Assembly (NCBI GenBank): GCA_019828595.1
Contig: JAHQRK010000001.1
Coordinates: 2,790,001-2,854,000, forward strand
Origin: Aphanomyces cochlioides
Taxonomy: Eukaryota > Oomycota > Saprolegniomycetes > Saprolegniales > Verrucalvaceae
Length of the DNA stretch: 64,000 nucleotides
Direction: 5' to 3'
The notes under the pieces are model-generated. The model did no database searches, was not told the DNA's origin, and saw only the letters and a program-made list of their open reading frames with translations. The first letter of the stretch is position 1. Each line of letters starts with the position of its first letter. Below, one piece after another: positions 1-10,700 of the stretch. Made by a program: the position numbers and the translations under genes.

Positions 1-190
1 GGGCTCGTGCTTCTTGTGGTTCAGTAGATCCTTTGATCTTACCTTCTTCAACAAGGGACTGGAGTACTCTCTGGGCTTCGCAGTCGGCTGTCCAGCGTGC
101 GGCCATTCCTCGAATGATTGAAAATGGCGAATTATCCGACATTTTACGGATACTTTGTGAATTCTCGCCCTTTTTCTGTTGACCCTCCAT
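1..190 (-). CDS. N-terminal part of an unidentified protein, running off the left edge
   Basis: An open frame starts with ATG at 190 and stays open for 63 codons to the window edge, so the 3' part is missing. A second Met lies 16 codons in. The visible part is hydrophilic, with a Trp-containing amphipathic helix (RGMAARWTADCEAQRVLQ) and a charged tail. I do not recognise a named domain. The AT-rich sequence just upstream and the transposon remnant that follows make an element-encoded protein as likely as a host gene. The frame is real in the sense that it is uninterrupted and protein-like. Confidence 0.35.
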   Translation of the reverse strand, partial: MEGQQKKGENSQSIRKMSDNSPFSIIRGMAARWTADCEAQRVLQSLVEEGKIKGSTEPQEARA

Positions 191-265
191 TTACAATATT
201 TCGATTTTATTTTAAATCTTTACATAGAATTATTTAAATTTGTGTCGACAACGTAGTTATTTTAA

Positions 266-541
266 CTATAATATATGACGAAAAGTTGTCGAATTTTTCC
301 AACATAGATGACTAGAAGTTCCACGTAGCTCGACGTGTGCTCGTTTGAGGTCGGATATCCTGGCTCCAGCAAAGTTTCTTCTCAAGAGATTGAATACTAA
401 GGTTACTGAGGTTGTATTTTTCAACTTGAGAAGGAATGCAACGTCTATATCTCTCTGGTTCGCGAGATATTTACCCGTTAAGTACGTTATATTCTCCATT
501 TCGTCGACTTTTGAGATCCAACCACACATACTACAGTTCAT
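266..541 (-). CDS. Short open frame of unknown function (91 aa)
   Basis: An ATG-initiated frame of 91 codons with no recognised domain. It has mixed hydrophobic and basic composition and two Cys near the start (MNCSMCGW). Overlapping frames on the other strand are nearly as long, so it may be chance. It lies between the edge fragment and the Harbinger remnant and may be transposon-derived. Confidence 0.15.
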   Translation of the reverse strand: MNCSMCGWISKVDEMENITYLTGKYLANQRDIDVAFLLKLKNTTSVTLVFNLLRRNFAGARISDLKRAHVELRGTSSHLCWKNSTTFRHIL

Positions 542-800
542 TCTGCTTGTCGATAATTATGGCATTATAAAGACAAACTGTGCGTCTATACCCTGGTGAA
601 TTTTCGTGAGATGAAACATCACCGACGTCCCGCAGTTTCGTCTCAAAGTCATGTACTTTCTGCGCTAGTCAACAAAATTTGTCAAAATATATGACAAAAA
701 AGAGCAAATATTGACTAAAATTTATGACAGTTTTATATTATTTTGTTGAATAATAAAATAAGTGTGATGCAAGTTTTATATACAATCCACCTGAGTCAAC

Positions 801-1704
801 ATGATGAACTGGAGCTCATTGGATCATATGAGTGAAATCGATGAATTAGAAGAAGAAATACACGACTCGGCCATGAGTATGCTCCGTCGAAATCACAACA
901 ACCCGAATCTAACGGGCTGTCCCCGCCGTTTTCGGTCTCTGTTCGGAGTTGATCAGCATATTGTCACACTGTTATGGATCGAAGATGATCATCGCCCAAC
1001 TCAAACAGCCCCATCACATCTCTTGTGGACCGTTATGTTTCTCAAGGTCTACGCAACTGAAACAGTACACTCAGCAATAGCTGGTACCGATGAAAAGACC
1101 TTTCGGAAATGGGTATTGATGTGGATAGATCATATTGCTCATTTCAATGCAGTAAGTCCAATATCCACAGTTAACATCTCATACGTTCTAGATAGTGTGG
1201 GAACATGTCTCATGAACGCTTATCAGGGTGCGACTTTGTGTCCTTTGACGGGGTAGATTTTAGGATCAATGAGCCCCAGCCATTCGACGGATGTGGTATT
1301 CGCACAAGTTTCGAGGCGCTGGACTGCGGTATGAGGTTGCATTGTGCACACGGACTGGTTACATTGTTTGGGTGAATGGTGGCGTTCCCTGCGGTAGTTG
1401 GCCCGACATTACGCTTGCTCGCAGTGCTTTTGTGTATGCACTTTCACGAAATGAAAAGGCTTTAGCAGATCGTGGCTACTCTGGTGACGATAGATTTATC
1501 ACGCCCAACTCACAGCGTGGTACGACTCAACGGCAAAAGCAAATTATGTCTCGCCACGAAACGGTAAATACTCGATTGAAGCAATTTGGTGTCCTTGCCC
1601 AAGTCTTTCGACATCGTCTTGATTTGCACCCGTTATGCTTTCATTCTGTGGCCTACATTGTCCAAATTACACTTGAAAATGGTTCCCCACTTTTCAGCGT
1701 TTAA
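801..1704 (+). pseudogene. PIF/Harbinger-like DDE transposase, frameshifted
   Basis: Two frames together give a PIF/Harbinger (DDE_Tnp_4-type) transposase. The first (801-1140) gives the N-terminal helical part. A GT-AG intron of about 44 nt (from GTAAGT near 1151 to TAG near 1194) leads into a segment with FDGVDFRINEP, matching the first catalytic Asp region of this group. Near 1290 the frame shifts by one base into WYSHKFRGAGLRYEVALC and the region of the second Asp (WPDITLA). A late ADRGYSGDD segment is also typical. The protein stops at 1704. The frameshift makes it inactive as read. I found no convincing terminal repeats. It abuts the broken 3' end of cyclase copy A. Confidence 0.6.
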
Positions 1705-1740
1705 GTAATTGAGTCCTTTATGATAACCCATATATAGACT

Positions 1741-2680
1741 TCAATATGCATTGAAGACAGTCCCCAGAATGCTATTTCCCGCAGCCTCCTGGGGCTCTAA
1801 CATGCCGCCACAGTAGACAAAGACGTTGCCGATCGTCTCAACCTTGAAGAGACCATGCTTGGCCACGAGGTGATCCATGGCTGAGGAGAGCGTGTCGATC
1901 ATGTGCAGGACAGTTGTCGGTGGAAGTGAAGCGCAGATCTGTTTAAAGCCGACAATGTCGCTGAAGAAGACCGTGACTGGGTCGTAGTGGTCGGCGGGTG
2001 GCTTTAACCCGCGCTTGATGCTCGCAATGACATGGGAGTGCAACATTCCACCCAAGACTTCTCGAAGACGGAGACGCAGCGCTTCCCGTTCGGCCAAGGT
2101 GTGCCTGAGGATTCGATTCTCCCGCTGGTATTCCAAATGGCCCATGATTTGACGTGCCAAGAGCGTCAACGTGTGCACATCTCCAGATGACACATTCCCC
2201 CGCGCCTTGGTATCAACGACGCAGAGCGAACCGATGGGAATTCCACTTGGCGTGATGAGAGCGACGCCGAGGTAAAACTTGACAATGCCTTGGCGAACAA
2301 ACGGATTGTTGCAGAAATTCGGATGTTGGTCCGGAGCGGTGACGAGCAATGGCTGGATCACTGCCGCGAATGCATTGGAGGCAGAAGAAGTTCTCTGGCG
2401 GGCAATCGTCGAAGCTCACGTTCTCCACGGCATTTGACAGACCAACTCGCGCTCGCGTCAGGACGCGGCGCGCATCCCAGTCCACAAACGCGAGACAGCT
2501 GATCGGCGTCGAACAAACCAACGACGCGAGCGCGACGAGCACCTGGATCGCCGGTTCTGGCCGCGAGTCGAGCATGTTGTACGCGATCGCGGCTTGCTGT
2601 CGTCGGCGAATCATGGCGAGATGGAGAATGACTTTTCTGAAACGGACCTTCCATAAACTGTCGCCATTCGCGAATCTCAT
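1741..2680 (-). pseudogene. GAF-nucleotide cyclase, copy A (3' truncated, frameshifted)
   Basis: Minus-strand member of the GAF-cyclase family. The first Met of the conserved MIRRRQ start is near 2614. The GAF part reads through the CSTPISCL and FCLQCIRG motifs, then loses several codons and shifts frame near 2340. It resumes with FYLGVALITPSGIPIG, continues into the catalytic domain (FFSDIVGF, metal-binding Asp) and reaches KVETIGNVF, where copy C has GDVF, so the second metal-binding Asp is Asn here. Similarity ends at LEPQ (about 1795), which removes the last third of the catalytic domain, including the Asn/Arg catalytic pair. The adjoining Harbinger remnant may mark the breakpoint. Confidence 0.8.
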
Positions 2681-2691
2681 GGTTGCCTTCC

Positions 2692-2752
2692 TAAAGATAA
2701 CTTTTGGGGGCGGCGCTTTTGATAGGACCTTCGTTGAAACGATCAGTCATCC
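2692..2752 (-). promoter_or_regulatory. Conserved upstream block of cyclase copy A
   Basis: About 80-140 bp upstream of the copy A start lies a block containing AAAGATAACTTTT followed by TTTGATAGGA and GAAACG (plus-strand reading). The same order of words occurs upstream of copy C (16741-16795), and parts occur upstream of copy B (6064-6092) and copy D (24130-24170). Conservation outside the coding region suggests a core promoter or factor-binding region. No protein can be named. Confidence 0.45.
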
Positions 2753-3966
2753 CGGAGCAATCTTTGCCTCCATGATGTCTCAGTTGTTGCTTATCCTCAA
2801 TATGAGGGATCTGCTGCGTGCCAAGAGGCGCCACCATGTTAAAACCCCATGGATTGACATTCCACGGGTGTCAACATCGCGGCGGCGATTACGGATTGCT
2901 GACCCTCCAACGAAAGGAGTGAAAGGACAGCTTGTCAACCACAGAGTTGGTGAGAATGCAATCCTTTCGCCGCCGTGATTCCGAGTAGCCCGCGCCATGT
3001 CGCTTGAGATCATAAGACAGAGTGGATATCTCCTTCATATCGCAACTTTGTATGCATGGAGAGTATCGCAAGTGCAGTCTTGTGACGCTGAGGATCTCTT
3101 AACTGTCTTGCCACCACCAGCGACGTCGAGGAGATTCGCCGACGTTCCAATCGCCGACTCTTCGTGGATGGTTCGAAATGTCAACGGGGAGGAGATCAAC
3201 CAGGACTGTGGTGGAGCAAGGTCGTGCTTTTCGCAGGACTTGGCGGTGCTTACAATGCCCCATCATTGATAGCACCAAGTACAGTCTCGGTGTTGGCCAT
3301 GTAGCTGAGTGCAACCTTGGGATGACATGAAACGTCACTAGGACGCACGCGGATTTATACTCCACTTGCATTGTATGGCCTGGTGACGAAGAGTTTTTCT
3401 ACCGTCGGTAGGACTGTCATTTGGTCCCATTATTGTATGCTTTCCCTGTCGTCTGAGGGGTCTCATCATGCCGTTGTAAACATTGAGAGCTCCAGTGGAT
3501 GGAGCCGACATTCCCCTCCGTCTGTCTTATCCATGTTAGCTGACAACCATATCGAGCACCTGTGCACTACAAACCATAGGGTGATCCATCCTGTTGAGCT
3601 TGATCATCCGTGTTATCTTTGCTGTTATCCAAGACTATCCACGACGCTGCGTGATCTCACGATCGGCGCGAAGCACAGGCCGTCTCTGCGTCGATGGTTG
3701 AATAGATCAATTCAGCAAACCAAGGTCCGTCCCCCGTGTGGAAAGGTCGCCGTCATGAATTAGATGTTGGGAATGGCATGGGGATGGATGCTAAAGAGAA
3801 TGACGTGTTAAGGTCTGGCCGACATCGGTGACTGCGACCAATAGAGATGAGACCACGGAAGATGATTCAAGTGTCTCCTGTTGCATGACCGCACGTCGCT
3901 TCTCTGTACAAGGATACGACTGGAGAGAGGAGGTTGAGTTCAACAAGATGTTACATCAGACAGTTA
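2753..3966. other. Stretch without a recognisable gene
   Basis: Several overlapping short frames exist on both strands, the longest about 130 codons at 3371-3763. None carries a recognisable motif and they shadow each other. I see no repeat, RNA gene or transposase here. Confidence 0.4.
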
Positions 3967-4204
3967 TTGTCTGATTGACTCAAAATTTCCGAACTTGGCT
4001 GAAATCGATCAAACTTTGAATCAATCACCAAATCGAACCAGCCAATCAGCGTCCAGAGTTTGTTTAAACACACACAAAACACACCAACACACACACACAT
4101 TAATTCATGTACCTTCCGATTATACTTGAATTCACTATTGCCAGATTGATCACACAAATTTCGTCGATTTTGATCAAAACTGTAAATTTGGACGAAAAAG
4201 ACAA
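3967..4204. mobile_element. Small TA-flanked inverted-repeat element (MITE), TTGTC family, copy 1
   Basis: It begins TTGTCTGATTGACTC after a TA and ends GACGAAAAAGACAA followed by AA, so one target base is mutated. It shares end sequences and inner words (CAAAACACAC, ATTGGCT-like, AAATTTG) with elements at 35768-36013 and 58626-59268. It is 238 bp, non-coding and AT-rich. The ends and the TA target suggest a Tc1/mariner-type non-autonomous element. Confidence 0.5.
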
Positions 4205-4488
4205 AATCTCATTGACATTTCAAGGACACGCAACCTTGTTGGAGGAAAGGGGGAGGTGGCCATATTTCCTCCACTCGATCGAGTTGATCCCTCTATTCCC
4301 CATCGCTCTTGGACACAGCTTACCTGAATCTCCATCTCAGTCTCTTCCGTGCCAATTCACCGACTATCGTCGGTTCTAGACTGTCGGTGCTACTGGTAGT
4401 AGTCTCAGGAAATGACATTGTCGTTGCTGAGGGAACGTTGCAAAAGCTGACGGGGAAATAAATATATGGTCTCTTATGCTATCTCCGT

Positions 4489-5985
4489 CTAAGCTACCGA
4501 CCCATAGACGCAATCGACACCAGTCTCCCGACTTGAAGGCCTCGACAGCATCGTGGCTTGTTCCACACACTTTGTCGGAATCGCGGTTGGTTCGTCCATG
4601 GCCAGGGATGTCATCACTGATGAAGAGTCGAGGAAGTACATGACCATCTCGCCCTTGCCTTTGACGAACATGCGAGGTCTTTCTTCCCAAACTGCATTTG
4701 GACATTGTCGCCGATCGTCTCAACCTTGAAGAGACCATGCTTGACCACGAGACGATCCATGGCCGAGTAGAGCGTATCAAGCATGTGCAGGAGAGTTGTC
4801 GGTATAATGGAAGCGCAGATCTGTTTAAAGCCAACAATGTCGCTGAAGAAGACCGTAACAGGGTCGTAGTAGTCCGCGGTTGGTTTCACGCCGTGTTTGA
4901 TGCTTGCGATGACATGGGAGGGCAACACTCCCCCCAAGACTTGTCGAAGGCGGCAACGCTATGCCTCAGTTTCCATCAACGTGTTCTTTAAGATGCAATT
5001 CTCTCGTCGGTATTCATAATGTTCAATCACTTGTCGTGCCAACAGAGTCAAAGTTGGAATGTCATTTGGTGTCATCGTTCGAGGCTTGGTGTCGACGATG
5101 GAGAGGGCGCCGATGGGGATTCCACTTGGAGTCATGAGCGGCACGCCCAAGTAAAACCTCACGTAGCCTTGACGGACGTATGGGTTTTTGCAAAAGTCGG
5201 GGTGTTGCTCGGAATCCTTCACAATCAACGCGGCCCCCGACCTGCCGCCGTCTTGAGGATCACAGTCACGGATACACCTAATGCTGAACATGTGCTTGGA
5301 CGGGAAGAATCCTTTACAGGTCAGGTCCGGGTCAGGTCACGGGTGCAGGTCAAAGGTTTTTTATTGGTTTTTCTCATGGTTTTATTCAAATTTTTGATCA
5401 GATTTTAGGTTTTTCTCATTCGAGCAGCAATTGCGAAGCCTTAAACTGCGCGGACGACGTTAGACATCCGCCCAGAAAATTGCGCTCACCGCAGCGAAGC
5501 GGAGGTCGAGTGAAAAATTTTCTGCAGGCGGATGACTCGGAGGAGGGAGCCCCCAACGTGCACTAAAAAGGGGTTTCTTTATATTTTCTCTCATCGGGTA
5601 AGGCGGCAGGTAGGCCGTAAGGCCGTGCCGCTACCCTAATGAGGCCTGCTAGAGAATGACAAAGTTTGGCGCTTTAACTCTTCCTGGTGATGGAGATATG
5701 TTCAATTTTGTAGTGTGACCCAAAAGTGTCACCTGACCCGGATATGACCTGTTTCGGACACTACCCTTGGACGAGTACTCGTCAAAGCTGACGTTCTGGA
5801 CAGCATGGGTCGACTTGAACGTCGCCCGATTCAAGATTCGCTTGGCGTCCCAGTCGACGAGGGAGAGACAGCTAATCGGTGTAGAGCAACTCAATGCCGC
5901 CAGTGAAACAAGCTGCTGGATGGAAGGTTCCGGGTGAGACTCCAGCATGTCGTTCCCCGCAGTGGCAAGTTGTCGTCGGCGAGAT
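4489..5985 (-). pseudogene. GAF-nucleotide cyclase, copy B (internal deletion, element insertion)
   Basis: From 5985 downwards the N-terminal GAF part is recognisable (RRRQ, CSTPISCLSLVDWDAKRI, SFDEYSSK). A 463-bp element (5303-5765) interrupts the gene at that point. The GAF part resumes (SIRCIRDCD, FYLGVPLMTPSGIPIG) and continues into the catalytic part (FFSDIVGFKQI). At VETIGD near 4700 it jumps directly to the MQFG-like stretch near the C-terminus, so roughly 100 residues holding the second half of the active site are deleted. The tail KGKGEMVMYFLDS is present and the last frame stops at 4489. Frameshifts occur near 4940 and 4690. Confidence 0.8.
5303..5765. mobile_element. 463-bp inverted-repeat element with 8-bp target duplication (hAT-like MITE)
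   Basis: The two ends align without gaps over about 34 bp: left GGAAGAATCCTTTACAGGTC, and the right end in reverse complement GGTAGTGTCCGAAACAGGTC; both continue into TCCGGGTCAGGT. The element is flanked by CTTGGACG at 5295-5302 and 5766-5773, an 8-bp target duplication typical of hAT elements. It interrupts cyclase copy B exactly where the coding sequence is otherwise continuous. The interior carries a further inverted repeat (about 5466-5540: CATCCGCC...GGCGGATG arms) and a GC-rich stretch. It has no transposase. Confidence 0.75.
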
Positions 5986-6063
5986 CGAAAATGACGAGAA
6001 GACCTGGCGAAGAGCCAACATACCCGTCGTCGTAGGTCGAGAAGGCATAGTTGTCGGCCTACG

Positions 6064-6092
6064 GCTGTGATAGGATCGCATTGAAACGATCA
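6064..6092 (-). promoter_or_regulatory. Remnant of the conserved cyclase upstream block (copy B)
   Basis: Contains GTGATAGGATCGCATTGAAACG, closely matching the TTTGATAGGATCGCTACGAAACG block upstream of copy C. It lies about 90 bp upstream of the remaining copy B coding sequence. Confidence 0.4.
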
Positions 6093-6503
6093 TTCCACTG
6101 GTAGGCCTCTTTGCCCAATGCCAAGCTGTTTGCATAACTTCAGTTTCAAGGCTGAACTAAGCAACACTGCTAGATCGCTGTCGATAGTTGTGAAACCAAT
6201 TTCAACGACATAACGATCACTCGAGACGCTCCCATCTCTCTCGCTGCTCGATGAATAACTTCCCTCCTCCAGGGGGTTCGTTTTAGCCGAGGGGAAGTCT
6301 AGCTTGAATAAATGAGATGGAAGGTGTTCACTCGGGAAATCGCTGTGCGTACTCTCAGAGGGAACAGTAGTCAGTTGGGGGGAAGAGCATGGGCGTCCTT
6401 GACTAGGCTAGTCTAACGTTAGTTGGCTAGATGACGATGGCATATAACGGAAGCAGAATCGACGCTAGTGTTCGTTGCAGTGCGAGTGACGTAAATATTG
6501 TCG
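6093..6503. other. Intergenic stretch before the Ty3/gypsy element
   Basis: No convincing coding sequence or repeat. The sequence ends at the ATTTG target site of the retrotransposon. Confidence 0.4.
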
Positions 6504-6508
6504 ATTTG

Positions 6509-6829
6509 TGATGTGTGCTGTGACGTGGTTAAGCCATGTCCAGCCGCATCATAGGCTCGTCCTCGTGACAGTCGGTGCTGCCAATCGTGAACCGCAGTTG
6601 AAGCGACGAAGGAGTTTCAAGATGAAGAGTCGCCGGTTTCAAGATGAAGGGTCACCGTTGAACCGACGTGCTCAAGATAGAAGGAAAAGACGTTCAAGTG
6701 AAGATTGGATTCAAGTAGTTAGTTCATTATCTGCGGCCTACTGCCCAAGTCAATCAATTGCGTGTTCACGGGAGGCGGCACTCCCCCATTTGGTTATTTT
6801 TGCGGCGGTGGCTTCGCGGACATACTACA
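6509..6829 (+). repeat. 5' LTR of the Ty3/gypsy element
   Basis: 321 bp, beginning TG and ending CA, identical to 12478-12798. Direct sub-repeats GTTTCAAGATGAAG occur inside (about 6614-6650). Confidence 0.93.
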
Positions 6830-6849
6830 ATGTACAAAGTTAACTCTAG

Positions 6850-8600
6850 TTGTGTGTACGTGAACACAACGCTTTCCGGATATGGATCGCTCAGACGAAG
6901 AATCTGTGTGACGACCATCCGGATACAGGGCCCCCAACTACCAACCCTCCGGATACGGATACGCCAGAGGCAAGCCCCGTTGAAGGAGAACCACAGTTGG
7001 AAATTTTACCTGAGATGAACACATCCGGGACTGGCTCGCCGAAAGGCGATGAAGGTCTGGATGAGGAAGTCTTCTGGGAAGATGGACAGCGGTATGTGCG
7101 AGACAGGCTTGGCAACGTGTACATCGAAGAAGTCAGCCCAGAGCGAGAAGTCGACGAGAAGACAAGGAAAGTACTAGAAGAGCGAGAAAGGAATCGGATT
7201 CGACGCGAACGCAGGGAAGCGAAACACCGTGCGCCAGGCTATGAACCCCCTGAAGGCTCAGACGTGTCGACAGACAGTCAACTCAGTGAGGACGAACAAG
7301 AACGAATCAAGGCAATCCGCAAAGAGAGAAAAAGACAGGAAATCAAAGCGACGAAAATGCGGAAAGACAAAGCGGCTGCAAATCGGATGGCAAGACAAAT
7401 CCGAGAGGAAAGGCAGAGCACCGCGGTCATTGTCTCCAACATCAAGCACCCGCGAATCATAGATTTCGACCGTGAATTCCTTGTAGAGTGGAAAAAAGCG
7501 CGACTGGAGTATGAACGACAGCTTGACGAACTCGCCAAACACCATGGAGCGCGTGCACTCGACCCAAAGATGGGATACTGCAGTCATGTGATCCTGATCT
7601 ACTGCGTGCTATGTGTGAATGCGTGTGGTTCGAAGAAGTCGATGAAGAAGGCCTCAAGAGGAAAATTGACGAGATCCTCAACAACCGACACATTCATTTA
7701 GGATTACCGAAGCTGATCTAGACAACTATGCAAGGGACTTCGCATGCCGGCTCAAGGCTCGGTGGCCAGTCGCCTGGGCCAGTTCATGAAACAGGTGAAC
7801 GATGTTATTGACAAATATGCTTTGCAACAGGACCTGAAAGTGAAAGGAAACCTCAAGATGTTTCTCAAAGCTGTCGTCTATCGCATCGACCCGCCTGGTT
7901 TGTCGAATCTGGTGCGATTTGAAATCAAGAAGGAGCCGATCGACTCGATGACAGCGTTTGCGAAACTCCTCAAGTTGCATATGGAACGAATCGAAGCATC
8001 CGATCGACTCATCCAGCAACAAGAGCAGATGGAAAAGAAGAAGCGAAGTCCTCCGATTGGATGGACGAACGGTGACGTCAAACGACGCAAGAACTCTCCA
8101 GTAAAGGTCCATTTTGAGAAACCCACGATGCGTGGTTGGGGTACGGAACGCGGTTTTGTTGGCGAAGGAAGCGAACGAGCGAAGGTCAAAGCGGACAATC
8201 TGTTCCGTTTCAACCAAGAACAGAAGCAGCGCGCCGAAGAATACAGACGCGTATTGGAGAACACCCAACAGAACCAAGCGATGAGCCGAGGCTCAAGTCC
8301 TGCGCGTGAAATAAAACAAGAAACGAAAAGTGGTGCGCCTGGTTACGACCAGCAAGGACAACGTGTGCGTTTTGTGTGTCGACAACCGGGACACAAGGCA
8401 GCCGACTGCAAGGAAGCCAGTCCAAACACTCAGAATCGCGGGTTCCGGAAGGGCAAGAATGCCATCAAACGGTTCAAGAAGAACAAGAAGAAGAACGGTC
8501 CGGCGGCGCGGCGTGCTCGGCGAAAGGCAAGAGCCGTTGCAATGCAGGACTGCCAAGAAGAAGAGCGCTGGATCACATTGGAAGACGCGCTCGAAGTACC
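6850..8600 (+). pseudogene. gag region of the Ty3/gypsy element
   Basis: Reading frame 1 gives a charged N-terminal part (6850-7560). A frame change follows, in which DLLRAMCECVWFEEVDEE and later ITEADLDNYARDF read sensibly in other frames, then frame 1 again from 7744. The later part has a helix-rich capsid-like segment, basic linkers and a zinc-knuckle-like VCRQPGHKAADC. The first knuckle Cys appears as Arg (codon 8368-8370, CGT where TGT would give Cys), so metal binding is probably lost. A stop at 7699-7701 and at least two frameshifts prevent one continuous product. Confidence 0.75.
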
Positions 8601-9003
8601 TTACTGTCCAGATACAGGAGTGGATCAAAACATTATTCCAAGGAAAATGGTCAACGCACTCCTGAAGGAACGACCAAGCGTGCAGGTAATCGATCTGGCT
8701 GAGCCGATTCATGGAACAGCTTGCAACGATATGCCGTTTGAAACCAAGTCTTATGTTGAGCTTAACCTACGACTACAGACAGCTGCTGGCGCGGTCAAAG
8801 TTCCTGGACGACGGATCTGCTACATTGTTGAAGAAGGCGACGAGTTTTTGGCTTCACACGACACACTCAAGTCTATCGGGCTAGACATTGATCGGTGGTT
8901 GGAACAAGTCGCTATGCAAAAACGAGAAGCGGATGGAGACGATCTTGGCGCTGAGTCTGACGCTGGTCCCCTGGGTTCGCAGATGTCGACCAGCCGCGAA
9001 TAA
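8601..9003 (+). pseudogene. Aspartic protease region of the Ty3/gypsy element
   Basis: In frame with the preceding gag part. The catalytic triplet Asp-Thr-Gly lies at 8611-8619 (PDTGVDQNIIP), followed by hydrophobic strands and a closing segment as in pepsin-like retroviral proteases. A stop at 9001-9003 separates it from the reverse transcriptase frame, which continues in the same frame from 9025. Confidence 0.65.
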
Positions 9004-9024
9004 AGCGATGACGCCGCTACGCGC

Positions 9025-10688
9025 ATGTCCGGTCCAACTGACCGTGACGTCGGTACGCGTGTGTCTCACTCAAGGAAGAACAGAAGAGTCAAATCGATGA
9101 AGATTTATTCAACACCGCTATCACTACCGACTGCAAAGGATGAGCTGCAAGAAGCGCTGCAAGGCATGGTGGCGGGCGCGGTAAAGAACGGCTTTCCCGA
9201 ACAACATGCGGTCAAGTTGTGGAACGTGCTGGTTCAATTCGACATCTGGCGACTCAAGTTCAACGGGTCAGATCCCCCGGCGAAGGTCAAGCCTTTGCGG
9301 GTGACTCCCAAGGAAGGATGCGTACCGTACCGGTGCAAAGGAAGGAAGAACAACCCGTTGGAAGAACGTTTCCTCACCCTGTTTGCACAAGAACTCGTGG
9401 AGGCTGGAGTCATCAAGCGCAACCAGCAATCGGCTTGGTGCAGCCCAGTGAATCCAGTGATGAAACCAGACGGACGCAAGTCGTTGAAGACAGCTGACAA
9501 ATGGACAGACGAATATGTATTGAAGCATTTTAGGTTGACCAACGACTACCGAGTGGTGAACAGCAAGACGAAACCGAAGGCTGGAACAATGCCATTCCAA
9601 GCGACTATCACGCAGCACCTGAAGGGCATGCAAGCGATGGGAGTGTTCGACTTACCGAAGTGCTTTTGGCAATTTCAGCTGCATGAAGACAGTCGCGAAA
9701 TGCTATCGTTTATGCTGAATGGATGGGTTTACACACCGGATCGAGTGATGCAAGGTCATGAGGACTCTGCCCTTTACGTGCAAGCGACGAGCGAGGAGTG
9801 TTATGCTTCTCTGCTGTTGAAGCACTTACTTGTTTGGATTGATGACATCCTAGTGTATGCGAAGGATCCAGAAGAATACACTGAAGTGCTACGCGAATTC
9901 TTTGTCTAGTCGACCGCTATGGATTCAAGCTATCTCCCTCGAAGACAGTGTTGTTCACGAGCGAAGTCAAGTGGTGTGGGCGCATTCTCAGCGGTGACGG
10001 CGTACGGCAAGATCCCGCGAGAATCGAACAGCTGTGTGCAATCCCCTACCCGACAAATGCTGGCGACCTGCAACAGTTCATTTGCGCAGTCAACCGGATC
10101 AGAGAATCGATCACAGAGTACGCGATGACGGTCGAGCCACTCCAACAGGCATTGAACAAAGCGCTCGAAGGCAAGGCAAAGAAGAAACGGATCGCAAGCG
10201 GCATCAAAATCGAGCTCACTCAGGAGGAAAAGGCTGCTTTTGACGCTGTGAAGTCCAAGATGCGGACGGCGGTGGACTTGTCGCACCCACGTGCTGATGC
10301 CACGCTGTGTCTGTTCACGGATGCAAGCGATCAAGGATGGTCTATTATTGTTACGCAGGTGGACAAACTCGACGACAAACTACCAATCCAAGAGCAATCG
10401 CACGAAATGCTTGTTTGTCAGTCTGGAATGTTTACCGGCGCCCAGAAGTCATGGTCAGGGATCGAAAAGGAAGCCTATCCTATTGCGCGTGCATGCGAGA
10501 AGTTGAATTATCTACTGATGCGACCTGAAGGATTTAGGATGTACTGCGATCACAAGAACTCGATTCACATCTTTGCGCCTGGCAAAGGTGGCCGGAACAC
10601 GCGTGGCAAGTTGATGCGATGGGCGGCGATTATCGGCGGTTATCGATACACTATTGAGCACATCGACGGCATCCACAACCTTTGGTGA
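9025..10688 (+). pseudogene. Reverse transcriptase and RNase H of the Ty3/gypsy element
   Basis: The polymerase motifs are FRLTNDYRVVN, VFDLPKCFWQF and the YxDD equivalent WIDD (9835-9846), where Tyr is replaced by Trp. The frame shifts by one base near 9906, where LVDRYGFKLSPSK continues in frame 3. RNase H follows with FTDASDQGW (first Asp), EKEAYPIARACEKL (Glu) and the DHKNS region. At 10686 a lost base turns the linker before the integrase into a TGA. As read, no full enzyme could be made without frame changes. Confidence 0.85.
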
Positions 10689-10700
10689 CATGATGAGTCG

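Noticed and set aside
3371..3763. 130-codon plus-strand frame
   Set aside because: No motif, ordinary composition, and frames of similar length nearby on both strands.
6830..6850. tRNA primer-binding site of the Ty3/gypsy element
   Set aside because: The sequence after the 5' LTR does not match the 3' end of any tRNA that I can recognise, so no site is called.
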